In this document: one piece after another, positions 1-8,039 of the stretch | Numbering within the stretch: the first letter of the stretch is position 1 | Layout: each line of letters opens with the position of its first letter | Assembly: GCA_037481615.1 (NCBI GenBank) | Contig: JBBFLI010000004.1 | Source: SpSt-501 sp037481615 | Lineage (GTDB): Bacteria; Desulfobacterota; Desulfobacteria; Desulfobacterales; SpSt-501 | DNA length: 64,000 nt | Direction: 5' to 3' (one strand) | Translations under genes and position numbers: made by a program | The notes under the pieces: generated by a model | What the model saw: only the letters and a program-made list of their open reading frames with translations | What the model was told of the DNA's origin: nothing | The model's database searches: none

Positions 1-69
1 TCCGACCACGCCCTCGCCGCCGGCGAGGCGGCGCACGTCTGCTGCCAGATGCAATCGATCGGCGGCTGA
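1..69 (+). CDS. C-terminal end of an unidentified protein (partial)
   Basis: The first 69 bases read as 22 codons and a TGA stop in frame 1, ending in the residues CQMQSIGG. The gene begins outside the window. It lies 30 bases before the next start on the same strand and is probably co-transcribed with it. The fragment is too short to assign to a family. Confidence 0.5.
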   Translation, partial: SDHALAAGEAAHVCCQMQSIGG

Positions 70-99
70 TCCCGTTTCCGCACACGAAAGGAGGAACCC

Positions 100-588
100 A
101 TGGACATCGCCATCGAGGTCGTCCCGATCGAAAACCCCGAGGCGCACAACCTGATCCTCGGCCAGTCCCATTTCATCAAGACCGTAGAGGACCTCCACGA
201 GGCCCTGGTGGGAGCCGTCCCGGGGGCGAAGTTCGGCATCGCCTTCTGCGAAGCCTCCGACGTCTGTCTGGTGCGCCGCTCGGGAACCGACCCGGCGCTG
301 GTCGAACTGGCGCAGAGAAACGCCCTCGCGCTGGGCACGGGCCACGCCTTCCTCATTTTCCTCCGCGGGCTCTACCCCATCAACGTCCTGAACGCGGTGA
401 AGCAGGTCCCGGAAGTCTGCCGCATCTTCTGCGCCACGGCGAACCCCGTCCAGGTCGTGGTCGGCCGCACGGCGCAGGGACGCGGAATCCTGGGCGTCAT
501 CGACGGATTCGCCTCCAAGGGGATCGAAGGCGAGGCCGATGTGCAGAAGCGCCGGGAACTGCTCCGCCGCATCGGCTACAAGCTGTGA
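100..588 (+). CDS. Adenosine-specific kinase family protein (PF04008/DUF355)
   Basis: The 162-residue chain matches the small single-domain adenosine-specific kinase family over its whole length. Family hallmarks are visible: a stretch reading LGQSHFIKTVEDL near residue 20, KFGIAFCEAS near residue 45, and a glycine-rich stretch ending in GVIDG near residue 135. Family members are about 160 residues, so it is complete. The start is supported by an AAGGAGG site just before the ATG. The adenosine kinase assignment rests on limited work on archaeal relatives, so the true substrate here is uncertain. It lies 24 bases before the next gene and probably shares its transcript. The protein has no signal peptide or membrane segment and is expected in the cytoplasm. 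Confidence 0.85.
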   Translation: MDIAIEVVPIENPEAHNLILGQSHFIKTVEDLHEALVGAVPGAKFGIAFCEASDVCLVRRSGTDPALVELAQRNALALGTGHAFLIFLRGLYPINVLNAVKQVPEVCRIFCATANPVQVVVGRTAQGRGILGVIDGFASKGIEGEADVQKRRELLRRIGYKL

Positions 589-612
589 GCGGGGAAAGAA
601 GGGGGAAGGTCC

Positions 613-1743
613 ATGGAGCGACGCCGCTTTCTCCAGAGCCTCCTCGCCGCCGCGGCGACCGGGCTTTTCGGCCGGCCCCGGCCGGCGGTCGCCGCCCCGG
701 CCGCCGCCCCGGCCGCCGGGGTCGTCGATTTCTACTGCCATTTTTCGAGCCTGCGGGCGATCGACTTCCTCGAGTCCCACGGGGGATCGCGGCCGCACCC
801 CTTCCGCGCCCTCTTTGCGAACACCGCCGAGCTGATCGACCCCGACCGGCGCCTGGCCCTGATGGAGGAATGCGGCGTCGCCCACTCCGTTCTCGTGCCG
901 CTGCCGTGGCTCGAGACCGCCCCCGCCGTCTGGTCCGACCCCCGCCGTTGCCTCGAGGCGGCGCGCCTGCTGAACGACGATCTCGCCGCCACGGCGGCGC
1001 GGCACCCGGACCGCTTCACGGCGGTCGCCGTCCTGCCCACCACGAACCGCGATGTGCTCCTCGCGGAATTCCGGCGCGCGCTCGACGACCTCGGCATGGC
1101 GGGCGGGCTCTTCGTCGTCGGCCCCACGGTCAAGCGGCCCGACCACCCCGACCTCGAGGCGCTCTACGCCGAAGCCGAAAAGCGCGATGCGCCGCTCTGG
1201 ATCCACCCCTCGCGCCCGGCGACCGTCCCCGATTACGCGGATGAGCGCGAGTCGCGCTACCAGATCTGGCAGACCCTTTCCTGGCTGCAGGACAGCTCGG
1301 CCGCCATGGTCCGGATCGTCTTCGCCGGCGTCTTCGAGCGCCACCCCGCGCTGAAGCTCGTGACCCACCATCACGGGGCGCTCGTCCCCCTCTTCGCCCA
1401 GCGCATGCAGTACGGCTGGGACTACTTCGAGCAAAACACCGGCAGGCGGCAGCCGACCACGATCCGCCCCCCCTACATCGAGCATTTCCGAAACTTCTAC
1501 TGCGACACGGCCACGCAGGGAATCGCCCCGCAGATGATCGAGACGGCCGTCTCCTTCTTCGGCGCCGAGCGCGTGCTCTTCGGCTCGGATGCCCCGATGG
1601 ACGCCTCCGGCGGGCGGCACTTCACGCGCGACGCGCTGGCGAGTGTGGGCCGAGCGGGGCTTCGGGCGGAAGAGAAGGAAAAGATCCTGCGCCGCAATGC
1701 GCTGCGGCTGCTGAAGAGAGCGGAAATTCCCGGGAAGGCCTAG
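613..1743 (+). CDS. Exported amidohydrolase (ACMSD-like TIM-barrel metal hydrolase/decarboxylase)
   Basis: A 376-residue protein with a twin-arginine-like leader (RRRFLQSLLAA, then an Ala-rich segment to about residue 35), suggesting export after folding. The body is an amidohydrolase-2 (ACMSD-like) barrel: a His in WIHPSRP near residue 200, the HHHGALVP stretch near residue 255, and FGSDAP near residue 323 as the metal-binding Asp. The first-strand motif, normally HxH, reads YCH at about residues 42-44, so one ligand position is Tyr. Substrate is unknown; relatives include decarboxylases and lactone or amide hydrolases. GGGGAAGG precedes the ATG. Its stop codon overlaps the stop of the convergent gene. 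Confidence 0.75.
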   Translation: MERRRFLQSLLAAAATGLFGRPRPAVAAPAAAPAAGVVDFYCHFSSLRAIDFLESHGGSRPHPFRALFANTAELIDPDRRLALMEECGVAHSVLVPLPWLETAPAVWSDPRRCLEAARLLNDDLAATAARHPDRFTAVAVLPTTNRDVLLAEFRRALDDLGMAGGLFVVGPTVKRPDHPDLEALYAEAEKRDAPLWIHPSRPATVPDYADERESRYQIWQTLSWLQDSSAAMVRIVFAGVFERHPALKLVTHHHGALVPLFAQRMQYGWDYFEQNTGRRQPTTIRPPYIEHFRNFYCDTATQGIAPQMIETAVSFFGAERVLFGSDAPMDASGGRHFTRDALASVGRAGLRAEEKEKILRRNALRLLKRAEIPGKA

Positions 1744-2720
1744 AAGGTCTTCGCCAGGCGGAAGACCCCCTTGGCCCCCTGGGGGCGGTTTTCGGCCTCG
1801 AACTCGCGGTAGGCGTGGAGAAACACCGACCAGGACCCCCACCGGAATTTGAGGCCGGGGCCGATGCCGAAGACCCGCTCGCGCGAGCGGGGAAGGCTCT
1901 CCCCGTCGAGGCGGTCGTCGCTCACCTGTTTCAACCCGTAGCCCGAAAGCCCCAGGCGCAGCCCCTCGACCACTTCGATCGAGACCGCGACATTGGCATG
2001 CAGGGCCTGCCCCGGTTGGGCGCGCCCGGCCCCGAGGCGGTCGGGGGGGTCGCGGTGCTCGAAGTTGTAGAGGAGGTGCACGCGCGTGCTCGCCTCGAGA
2101 CGCGGCACCGGCACCCAGGTCGCCGCATAGTAGGGGTTGAAGCTCACGAGATTGGCGCCGACGTTGACCGCGGAGCGGCTCTCGTAGTCGCCGGTCGGAA
2201 GCTTGAAGAGGAGGTTCACCCGCTGGAAGAGGGAGCCTTCGCCGAGCTTCACCTCGGGCCACTGGAGGAAGGCGGGGCAGACCGTGACGTCGCCCAGGCC
2301 GCGGTCCGTATCCCGCGGGCCGAAGTCGGTGTCGACCTCGATCCGCGCGAGCGGCACGAGGACCTCCACCCCGTACCAGGCGCCGAGCAGCTTCGCCCGG
2401 CTCATCCAGGCGACATGGGTGACGGCGGAGAGGATTTCCACGCGGTTTTCCCCCGGTCGCCGGCCGCCGTCGGCGTCGCGGAAGCTCCCGGCGCGGTAGA
2501 GGCTCAGGGTTTCCTGAACGAGCCAGCCCGGGAAGGCGATGCCGTCCTGGAAATTCGTGTCCCCCAGGTTGACGGGGGGAAGGGAGAGATCGGCCGCCTG
2601 GCCGACCGCGGCGGCAAAGAGCCACAACGCCCCCCCGAGCAGGATCCGCCGCCGCAAAAACGCCACGCCGCGCAGCGCTTTCTTCGGCCCCGTTCCCCGC
2701 CTCCGCCCGCCGCAGCCCAT
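1740..2720 (-). CDS. Outer-membrane beta-barrel-like protein (phenol MetA/SphA-type, PF13557-like)
   Basis: A 326-residue protein with a basic N-terminus, a hydrophobic export segment (residues 26-42, ending GQA) and then a body of alternating polar/aromatic strands typical of the Phenol_MetA_deg transporter-like barrels: a strand around residue 160 containing FKLPTGDY, long Gly/aromatic strands, and a terminal F. These proteins are predicted outer-membrane barrels, often linked to hydrophobic substrates, but their transport role is mostly unproven. AAGGAGG lies about 14 bases upstream, so a slightly later start is possible. It follows the PatB gene by 87 bases and has its own candidate promoter there. 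Confidence 0.65.
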   Translation of the reverse strand: MGCGGRRRGTGPKKALRGVAFLRRRILLGGALWLFAAAVGQAADLSLPPVNLGDTNFQDGIAFPGWLVQETLSLYRAGSFRDADGGRRPGENRVEILSAVTHVAWMSRAKLLGAWYGVEVLVPLARIEVDTDFGPRDTDRGLGDVTVCPAFLQWPEVKLGEGSLFQRVNLLFKLPTGDYESRSAVNVGANLVSFNPYYAATWVPVPRLEASTRVHLLYNFEHRDPPDRLGAGRAQPGQALHANVAVSIEVVEGLRLGLSGYGLKQVSDDRLDGESLPRSRERVFGIGPGLKFRWGSWSVFLHAYREFEAENRPQGAKGVFRLAKTF

Positions 2721-2781
2721 GGCCCTTTCGTGTGCCTCCTTGCGCGATCCGTTTCCGCCCTCGGGCGGCGTCGACCGCGCG

Positions 2782-2811
2782 CTTTTAGTCCACGGGCCTT
2801 TCGGCTGTCAA
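2782..2811 (-). promoter_or_regulatory. Sigma-70-type promoter for the outer-membrane gene
   Basis: On the minus strand TTGACA (2811-2806) is followed after 18 bases by TAAAAG (2787-2782), or after 17 bases by CTAAAA. The -35 box is a perfect consensus and contains the TGA stop codon of the upstream PatB gene. Confidence 0.5.
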
Positions 2812-3965
2812 GCGCCGCGGCGAAACGCTTCCTCGAGCGCATGCGCCATCCGCTCGAGGGCGATCTCCAGCAGGCTTCGGGGGCAGCCGAAATTGAGCCG
2901 CACGAAGCCGGGCCCCGCGAATTCCCGGCCGTCCTGCAATCCCACCCCCGCCTTTTCGAAGAAGGCGACCGGCTCCCTCAGCCCGCTGGCGCGAACGTCG
3001 ATCCAGGCGAGGTAGGTCCCCTCGACCGGGGCCGCGGCGAGCCCGCCCGGCAGGGCGGACAGCGTGCGGGTCAGCCGGTCGCGGTTTTCGCGCAGGTAGG
3101 CGACCAGGGCGCGCCGCCAGGGCTCGCCCTCGCGGTAAGCCGCCTCCGCGGCCGCATACCCGAAGGGGTTGATCATCGGCACGATCCCGGCCATCGCGCG
3201 GCGGAAGCGCCGGCGCAACTCCTCGGAGGGAATCACGGCGAAGCCGCAACCCAGTCCCGCCAGGTTGAAGGTCTTGCTGGGCGACAGCAGGGTGATCGTG
3301 CGGCGGGCGATCTCCGGGTCGAGGGTGGCGAGCGGCCGATGCTCGAGGCCGGGCTCGAGAACGAGGCCGGCGTGGATTTCATCCGAGCAGACCGTGAGGC
3401 CGGAGCGGAGGCAGAATTCGGCCACGGCCTCGAGTTCCCGGCGCCGGTAGACCCGGCCCACGGGGTTGTGGGGGTTGCAGAAAAGGAACAGGCGGCTGCG
3501 CGGGGTGAGCGACGCCTCGAGCCGCTCGAAATCGATCTCCCAGCGGCCCTGCGACTCGGCGAGGCGGACGGCGACCAGGCCGCGCCGGGCGAAGCGGGGC
3601 GCGGCGAGAAACGGGGGGTAGATCGGCACGAGCGTGAGGACGTCGTCGTGGTCTTCGCCGACCGCGCGGCAGACGACGTTCAGGCCGGTGCCGAGGCCCG
3701 GCAGAAAGACGATCCACTCGGGGCCCACCTCCCAGCCGTAGGTCGCGGCGAGATGGGCGCGGATCGCCTCCACGAGGCCGGCCGGGGGCGCGGTGTAGCC
3801 GAAGACCCCGTGATCCAGCCGGCGTTGCAGGGCGGCGATGACGACCGGCGGCGAGCGGAAGTCCATGTCCGCGACCCACATCGGAAGAATGTCGCGTCCG
3901 GCGTAGCGCTCCCATTTTTCGCTGGCGGTGCCGCGGCGGTCGATCACGGCATCGAAGTCGAACAT
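2808..3965 (-). CDS. patB: PatB/MalY-family PLP-dependent C-S lyase (cystathionine beta-lyase type)
   Basis: A 385-residue fold-type I aminotransferase-like protein. The N-terminus reads FDAVIDRRGTASEKW and then PMWVADMDF, a signature of the MalY/PatB subgroup. The PLP lysine lies in SPSKTFNLAG near residue 232, NPHNPVGR near residue 165 is the substrate-carboxylate region, and the C-terminal Arg is in FVRLNFG. Enzymes of this subgroup cleave cystathionine or cysteine conjugates to pyruvate, ammonia and a thiol; some MalY proteins also have a regulatory role. Length is normal (about 390). It follows the J-domain gene by 52 bases on the same strand and is probably expressed from that promoter. 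Confidence 0.85.
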   Translation of the reverse strand: MFDFDAVIDRRGTASEKWERYAGRDILPMWVADMDFRSPPVVIAALQRRLDHGVFGYTAPPAGLVEAIRAHLAATYGWEVGPEWIVFLPGLGTGLNVVCRAVGEDHDDVLTLVPIYPPFLAAPRFARRGLVAVRLAESQGRWEIDFERLEASLTPRSRLFLFCNPHNPVGRVYRRRELEAVAEFCLRSGLTVCSDEIHAGLVLEPGLEHRPLATLDPEIARRTITLLSPSKTFNLAGLGCGFAVIPSEELRRRFRRAMAGIVPMINPFGYAAAEAAYREGEPWRRALVAYLRENRDRLTRTLSALPGGLAAAPVEGTYLAWIDVRASGLREPVAFFEKAGVGLQDGREFAGPGFVRLNFGCPRSLLEIALERMAHALEEAFRRGA

Positions 3966-4017
3966 GGCGCAAGCCTCTCTCTTTTTCCGGGCGAAAGGCG
4001 CCCCCCGCGGGAAGGGC

Positions 4018-5013
4018 TCAGCGTCGGCCGCGGAGCAGCTCCTGGTAGGCTTCGGCGAGGCGGATGAAGCGTTCGTGGCTGCCGCCCCGGTCGGGATGCA
4101 GCTCGCGCGCCCGCCTCCGGTAGAGCCGCGCGAGCTGGCGGCGGTTCAGGGCTTTCAGCTCGGCAACCGGCCGGCCGAAGGCCTCGGCGACGGCTTCCGG
4201 CTCCGGGGGGCGGTGGGCGGCGGGGCGGAAGGCCTGCCGGCGCCGGAGGAACTCCTGGAGAAACTCCGCCAGCGGGGGGAGGCCGAAATCGAAGTCGAAG
4301 TACATCACGACATAGCGCGAGAGATAGCTCCGCAGCCGCTCGCGGGGCTCCAACCCGCCCCAGAAGCGCGCATCCTCGAGCAGCCCGCAGAGGCTCTCGA
4401 GGAAACGCTCGTCCATCGCCTCGGCGTCGAGAAGCTGGGGACTCTCTTGGGCGTAGCGCTGCGGGAAGAAGCGCTGCAGGTCGAAAGCGGCGAAAGTGTA
4501 GGCCTTGACCTCGCGCGGCCGAAGGGCGGCCTCCTGGTCCATGAACCCCTGCTCGATTTCGTCGCGCGACTTCCCCGCAAACCGCTCCCAGAGCGAGGCC
4601 GGCAGGCGCTCGATCCCCCGCAGGTCGGTCTGGCCGGTCCGCAGGAAGAAGAGGCGGCGGCGATCGAAAGGGTGGACGTCCGCCGCGGGGGCGTCACGGC
4701 GCGGGCGGCGGTCACCCCGGAGGCGCTGTTCCCGGCGGCGGAAGGGCTCGAGGCGGCGGCGCACGGTCTCCTCGAGGAAGGGCCAGAAGAGATCCTCCAG
4801 CTCCTCCGTCGTGGGCTCGACCCCGCCGTCGTGGAGCGCTTCGAGCAGCTCCTCGGCGAAGCAAAAGGCGTTGCCCCCCGGGTAGACGAGGTAGCGCTGC
4901 GGGTCCGGCCCGAGATCGCAGAGATCGCGGTGCCGGAACCCTTCCGCGGCGGGAACGGACTCGCGGAGGATGTAACGGGTTCTCCCCCGGTGGACGCGAC
5001 GGGCGAGGTACAT
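4018..5013 (-). CDS. J-domain-containing protein
   Basis: A 331-residue protein whose last 55 residues form a J domain: the HPD motif is seen in RELHPDRGG, followed by the helix containing FIRLAEAYQELL. J domains stimulate the ATPase of DnaK-type chaperones. The N-terminal 270 residues resemble no family I recognise; they are rich in Arg, Phe and Glu and show no membrane segment. The J domain lies at the C-terminus, unlike DnaJ, and there are no zinc-finger or Gly/Phe regions, so this is a specialised co-chaperone. The frame continues open upstream, but the ATG at 5013 has a GAGG site and lies 33 bases after a strong promoter. Confidence 0.8.
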   Translation of the reverse strand: MYLARRVHRGRTRYILRESVPAAEGFRHRDLCDLGPDPQRYLVYPGGNAFCFAEELLEALHDGGVEPTTEELEDLFWPFLEETVRRRLEPFRRREQRLRGDRRPRRDAPAADVHPFDRRRLFFLRTGQTDLRGIERLPASLWERFAGKSRDEIEQGFMDQEAALRPREVKAYTFAAFDLQRFFPQRYAQESPQLLDAEAMDERFLESLCGLLEDARFWGGLEPRERLRSYLSRYVVMYFDFDFGLPPLAEFLQEFLRRRQAFRPAAHRPPEPEAVAEAFGRPVAELKALNRRQLARLYRRRARELHPDRGGSHERFIRLAEAYQELLRGRR

Positions 5014-5046
5014 GGACGGCCATCCTCGGTCGGGCGCTTCCTTACG

Positions 5047-5075
5047 GCTATAGGGCCGGGGGAAAGCGTTGTCAA
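5047..5075 (-). promoter_or_regulatory. Sigma-70 promoter for the J-domain/PatB unit
   Basis: On the minus strand TTGACA (5075-5070), a 17-base spacer and TATAGC (5052-5047). It is divergent from the promoter at 5085-5113, with only 9 bases between the two -35 boxes, so both could be affected by one regulator. Confidence 0.75.
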
Positions 5076-5084
5076 ATTCCGCTC

Positions 5085-5113
5085 TTGAGGATCGAGCGGC
5101 CGCGGCGTATGCT
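5085..5113 (+). promoter_or_regulatory. Sigma-70 promoter for the aldo/keto reductase gene
   Basis: TTGAGG (5085-5090), a 17-base spacer and TATGCT (5108-5113), located 53 bases before the ATG at 5167. Confidence 0.65.
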
Positions 5114-5166
5114 CGGGGGCGCGATCGAGAACCGGGCTCCCCGAACCCGACCGAAAGGAAAACGCC

Positions 5167-6138
5167 ATGGTCCCCCCCAGGGCAGACCGCCCGCTCGGGC
5201 GAAGCGGCATCCGCATCTCGCCGATCGTCATGGGCCTCTGGCAGGCCGGAAAAGAGATGTGGGCCGGCATCGACGACGCCGAAACCCGCCGCGCCATCCG
5301 CGCCGCGGTCGAGGTCGGCATCAACGCCTTCGACACGGCCGAGGTCTACGGGCGGGGGCACTCGGAGCGCATGCTGGCCGCGGCCACGGCCGGGCTGCGC
5401 GATCAGGTGGTTTACTGCACCAAGGTCTTCGCCAACCATCTGCGCTATGACCAGGTGATCGCGGCCTGCGAGCGCTCGCTGCAGAACCTCCGGACGGATC
5501 GCATCGACCTCTACCAGATCCACTGGCCCTCGACGAGCTTTTCGACCCCTCGGGTGCCGATCGCGGAGACGATGGCCGCCCTGAACGACCTTCAGGCGCA
5601 GGGCAAGATCCGGGCGATCGGGGTTTCCAATTTCTCGCGCGCCCAGCTCGAAGAGGCGCTCGCCTGGGGCCGCATCGACAGCCTGCAGCCGCCCTATTCC
5701 CTCTTCTGGCGGCACGTCGAGCGCGACGCGGCGGCCTTCTGCCGCGAGCACGGGATCACGATCCTCGCCTACTCCCCGCTCGCCCAGGGCATTCTCGCCG
5801 GCCGCTTCGGGGTGGAGCCGCGCTTCGCCGCCGGCGACCACCGCGCGAAAAACCGCCTCTTCCGGCCGGAGATCTATCCCCGCGTGCTCAGCGCCCTCGA
5901 GCAGCTGCGGCCGATCGCCGCGCGGCGGTCGGTCGGTCTCGCGCAGCTCGCGCTCGCCTGGGTGATCGCCCAGCCGGGCACCTGCGCCGTGGCCGGGGCC
6001 CGCAACGAGGCCCAGGTGCGCGAAAACGCCGCCGCCATGGACGTGCGGCTCGATGAGGCGGATCTCGAGGCGCTCGACCGCATCAGCCGGGGAGTCACCG
6101 ATTTTCTCGACGACAACCCCGTCCCCTGGGATTTCTGA
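5167..6138 (+). CDS. Aldo/keto reductase
   Basis: A 323-residue NADPH-dependent oxidoreductase of the AKR superfamily. The catalytic tetrad is complete: Asp and Tyr in FDTAEVYGRG near residues 57-62, Lys in YCTKVFAN near residue 89, and His in YQIHWPS near residue 120. The C-terminal region carries the usual SPLAQGIL and cofactor-binding AVAGARNEAQV stretches. The sequence resembles the voltage-gated K+ channel beta-subunit/YghZ-type AKRs that reduce small aldehydes, but the substrate cannot be read from sequence. GAAAGGA lies before the ATG. It is expressed from its own promoter and is a single-gene unit ending 8 bases before a convergent gene. Confidence 0.9.
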   Translation: MVPPRADRPLGRSGIRISPIVMGLWQAGKEMWAGIDDAETRRAIRAAVEVGINAFDTAEVYGRGHSERMLAAATAGLRDQVVYCTKVFANHLRYDQVIAACERSLQNLRTDRIDLYQIHWPSTSFSTPRVPIAETMAALNDLQAQGKIRAIGVSNFSRAQLEEALAWGRIDSLQPPYSLFWRHVERDAAAFCREHGITILAYSPLAQGILAGRFGVEPRFAAGDHRAKNRLFRPEIYPRVLSALEQLRPIAARRSVGLAQLALAWVIAQPGTCAVAGARNEAQVRENAAAMDVRLDEADLEALDRISRGVTDFLDDNPVPWDF

Positions 6139-6146
6139 CCCCCCCC

Positions 6147-6410
6147 TCAGCAGCGGAAGGGGTAGAAGTGATGGTAGCAGAAGCCTCCGGGGTCGCCGTA
6201 GGCGACCTCGACGTCGGCCAGGCAGGCGCCGATCGCCTCGCGGGAGCGCTCCTCGTAGTCGGGCCGCTCCTCCTCCCGCCGTTTGCAGGGCAGGCAGATC
6301 GGTTCATGGTCGTAGACCGAAAGGATGCGCGGATCCTCGGGCGCGAACGCCCCGCCGCAGCGCGCACAGGCGGTCGCACAGCGCAACGACTCTTTCCAGT
6401 TCCGGCTCAT
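6147..6410 (-). CDS. Small cysteine-rich (CxxC) protein, unknown function
   Basis: An 87-residue protein with Cys at positions 11, 15, 18, 39, 42, 63, 78 and 87. The pairs CxxC (15/18) and CxxC (39/42) could hold a zinc ion or an Fe-S cluster. The central part is acidic/basic and helical. A GAGGAGAGGAGG tract is an excellent ribosome site. It lies 34 bases after the 70-residue gene and is the last member of the ileS-lspA-holA series. I do not recognise a named family. Confidence 0.6.
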   Translation of the reverse strand: MSRNWKESLRCATACARCGGAFAPEDPRILSVYDHEPICLPCKRREEERPDYEERSREAIGACLADVEVAYGDPGGFCYHHFYPFRC

Positions 6411-6444
6411 GAAACCCTCCTCTCCTCGGTCGCCCCCCGCGCCC

Positions 6445-6657
6445 TCACTTGCGGGCCAGCATTTCCCGGGCCAGCTCCTTCAGGATGTCGACGAGGTTTC
6501 CTCCCCGCTCCCGGCCGATGCGGTGCGCTTCCTCGACGATGCGCGCCGCATGGCGCCGGAGCTCGGCCTCCGCGGGCGGAGGCCCCGACCGCCGGGCGAG
6601 CTGCCAGCGCAGGATCCGCAGGGCGAGTTCCTCTTCCCGCCGCCGGAAGAATCCCAT
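6445..6657 (-). CDS. Small helical protein, unknown function
   Basis: A 70-residue charged protein, predicted mostly alpha-helical, with no Cys and no membrane segment. It begins MGFFRRREEE. Its ATG lies one base after the holA stop, which suggests translation coupled to holA. An in-frame reading further upstream would run through holA and is not the start. No family is recognised; a role with the DNA polymerase delta subunit would be only a guess from position. Confidence 0.55.
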   Translation of the reverse strand: MGFFRRREEELALRILRWQLARRSGPPPAEAELRRHAARIVEEAHRIGRERGGNLVDILKELAREMLARK

Positions 6658-6658
6658 G

Positions 6659-8017
6659 TCAGCCCTCCCCGCCGCCCCGCCGGCAGATCCGCTCCGCCAG
6701 ACGCTCCAGCGCAAGCCGCGGCGCAAGCGTGGAGGATTTGAGGGCCGCCTCCACCGCAGCGGCCTGCGTGAGGCAGGCGGCGAGTTCGGCGCGGGAAAAG
6801 CCGGCCGCCTGCCCGAGGAGCACGAAGACGGGGTAGGCGCTCCCCGGGTTGCGGGCGAGCCGGAGTCCCCCGCCCGCGGTTTCCCCGTCGGCATCCGCCC
6901 CGGTCTCCCCCCCGCCCGCGAGCCCGCGGTCGTATTCGAGCACCGCCGGCCAGAGGGTCTTCTGAAAGCTGCCGTACTCCGGCCGCCTCCGCCGCAGGGC
7001 CGCGCCGGGCCCGGCCAGGAAATCCTCGGCGACGATCAGCCGTCGCAGCAGGTTCGTCACCGCCGCGAGCACCCCGAGGGGGTGGGTCCCGGCGTCGAGA
7101 AGCGATTTCAGCACCGCCCGCGCCCGATCGCGGTCGCGGTCCCCCAGCGCCTGGGTGAGTTCGAAGAGGGGATCGGTCCGGGAACGCGAGAGGACCGCGG
7201 TCACGTCCGCGGCCGTGATCTCCGTTTTCTCCCCGGCATAGGCGATCAGCGTCTGCAGGTGGGCGACGAAGACCCCGGGCTCGAAGCCGGTCAGGTCGCG
7301 CAGCGCCGCCAAGGCCGCGGGCCCCATGGTTTTCCCCGCGGCGGCGAGCCGGGGACGCGCCAGCTCCTCGAGGATCGCCTCCCGCGCGATCCGTTCCGCG
7401 CGGCGTTCCCCGCGCGGAACGGAGCAGTCGATGACGACCCCGCCGCGCTGCAGGGCCCGGAAAAGGCTCCGCCGCCGGTCGACCGCCGTACAGGTGAGCA
7501 CCAGGTGATGGCGGGCAGGAACCCCCCGCGCGAGCGCCTCCTCGATCCGGCGGGCGGCCTCGGCGCTTTCGGCGGAACGCTCGGGGCGGGGGGACTCGAG
7601 GGGCCGGGCATCCGAGACGCCCTCGAGAGCGGAGGCCTCGGGCCGCCGCGGACCCTCCGGGCCCGGGTCGCCCGCAGGCATCGCGCGGCGTGCCTCCGCG
7701 ACGGGCGCCGCCGCGCGAGCGGCTTCGGCGAAGAGCGGCGCATCCCGCCAGACGACGACTTTTCCCGGGCCGAGCAGCGAATAGGTCCACAGCGCGGCCA
7801 GGACGTCGGCCGCGGAAACGGCCGCCCCCTCGAACGCCTCGAGGGCGAACCGCTCCTGCTCGCCGGGGAGGAGCGCCGCAACGAGGCGGTCGAACGCCTC
7901 GCGCACGAACCAGGGCTCGCCGTGGATCAGAAAGACCGGGGGCGGGGGGTCCGCCGCCTCCCGCCGGGCAAGGGCGTCCAGCCACTGCCTGAACTCCCGG
8001 AAGGAAACCTCGGCCAT
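6659..8017 (-). CDS. holA: DNA polymerase III subunit delta
   Basis: A 452-residue clamp-loader subunit. HolA opens the beta clamp during loading at the replication fork. Recognised features are the N-terminal FLIHGEPWFVREAFDRL, the start of domain I, the central GFEPGVFVAHLQTLIAYAGE with the SRSRTDPLFELTQAL stretch of domain II, and the C-terminal helical collar. It is about 110 residues longer than the usual 340. The excess sits in two low-complexity insertions, one rich in Pro, Glu, Arg and Ser at about residues 110-160 and one Gly-rich at about 370-395. It starts 22 bases after lspA with a GGGAGG site and belongs to the ileS-lspA-holA unit. Confidence 0.85.
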   Translation of the reverse strand: MAEVSFREFRQWLDALARREAADPPPPVFLIHGEPWFVREAFDRLVAALLPGEQERFALEAFEGAAVSAADVLAALWTYSLLGPGKVVVWRDAPLFAEAARAAAPVAEARRAMPAGDPGPEGPRRPEASALEGVSDARPLESPRPERSAESAEAARRIEEALARGVPARHHLVLTCTAVDRRRSLFRALQRGGVVIDCSVPRGERRAERIAREAILEELARPRLAAAGKTMGPAALAALRDLTGFEPGVFVAHLQTLIAYAGEKTEITAADVTAVLSRSRTDPLFELTQALGDRDRDRARAVLKSLLDAGTHPLGVLAAVTNLLRRLIVAEDFLAGPGAALRRRRPEYGSFQKTLWPAVLEYDRGLAGGGETGADADGETAGGGLRLARNPGSAYPVFVLLGQAAGFSRAELAACLTQAAAVEAALKSSTLAPRLALERLAERICRRGGGEG

Positions 8018-8039
8018 GGCCTCCCTGCTCCGCCTCGCC

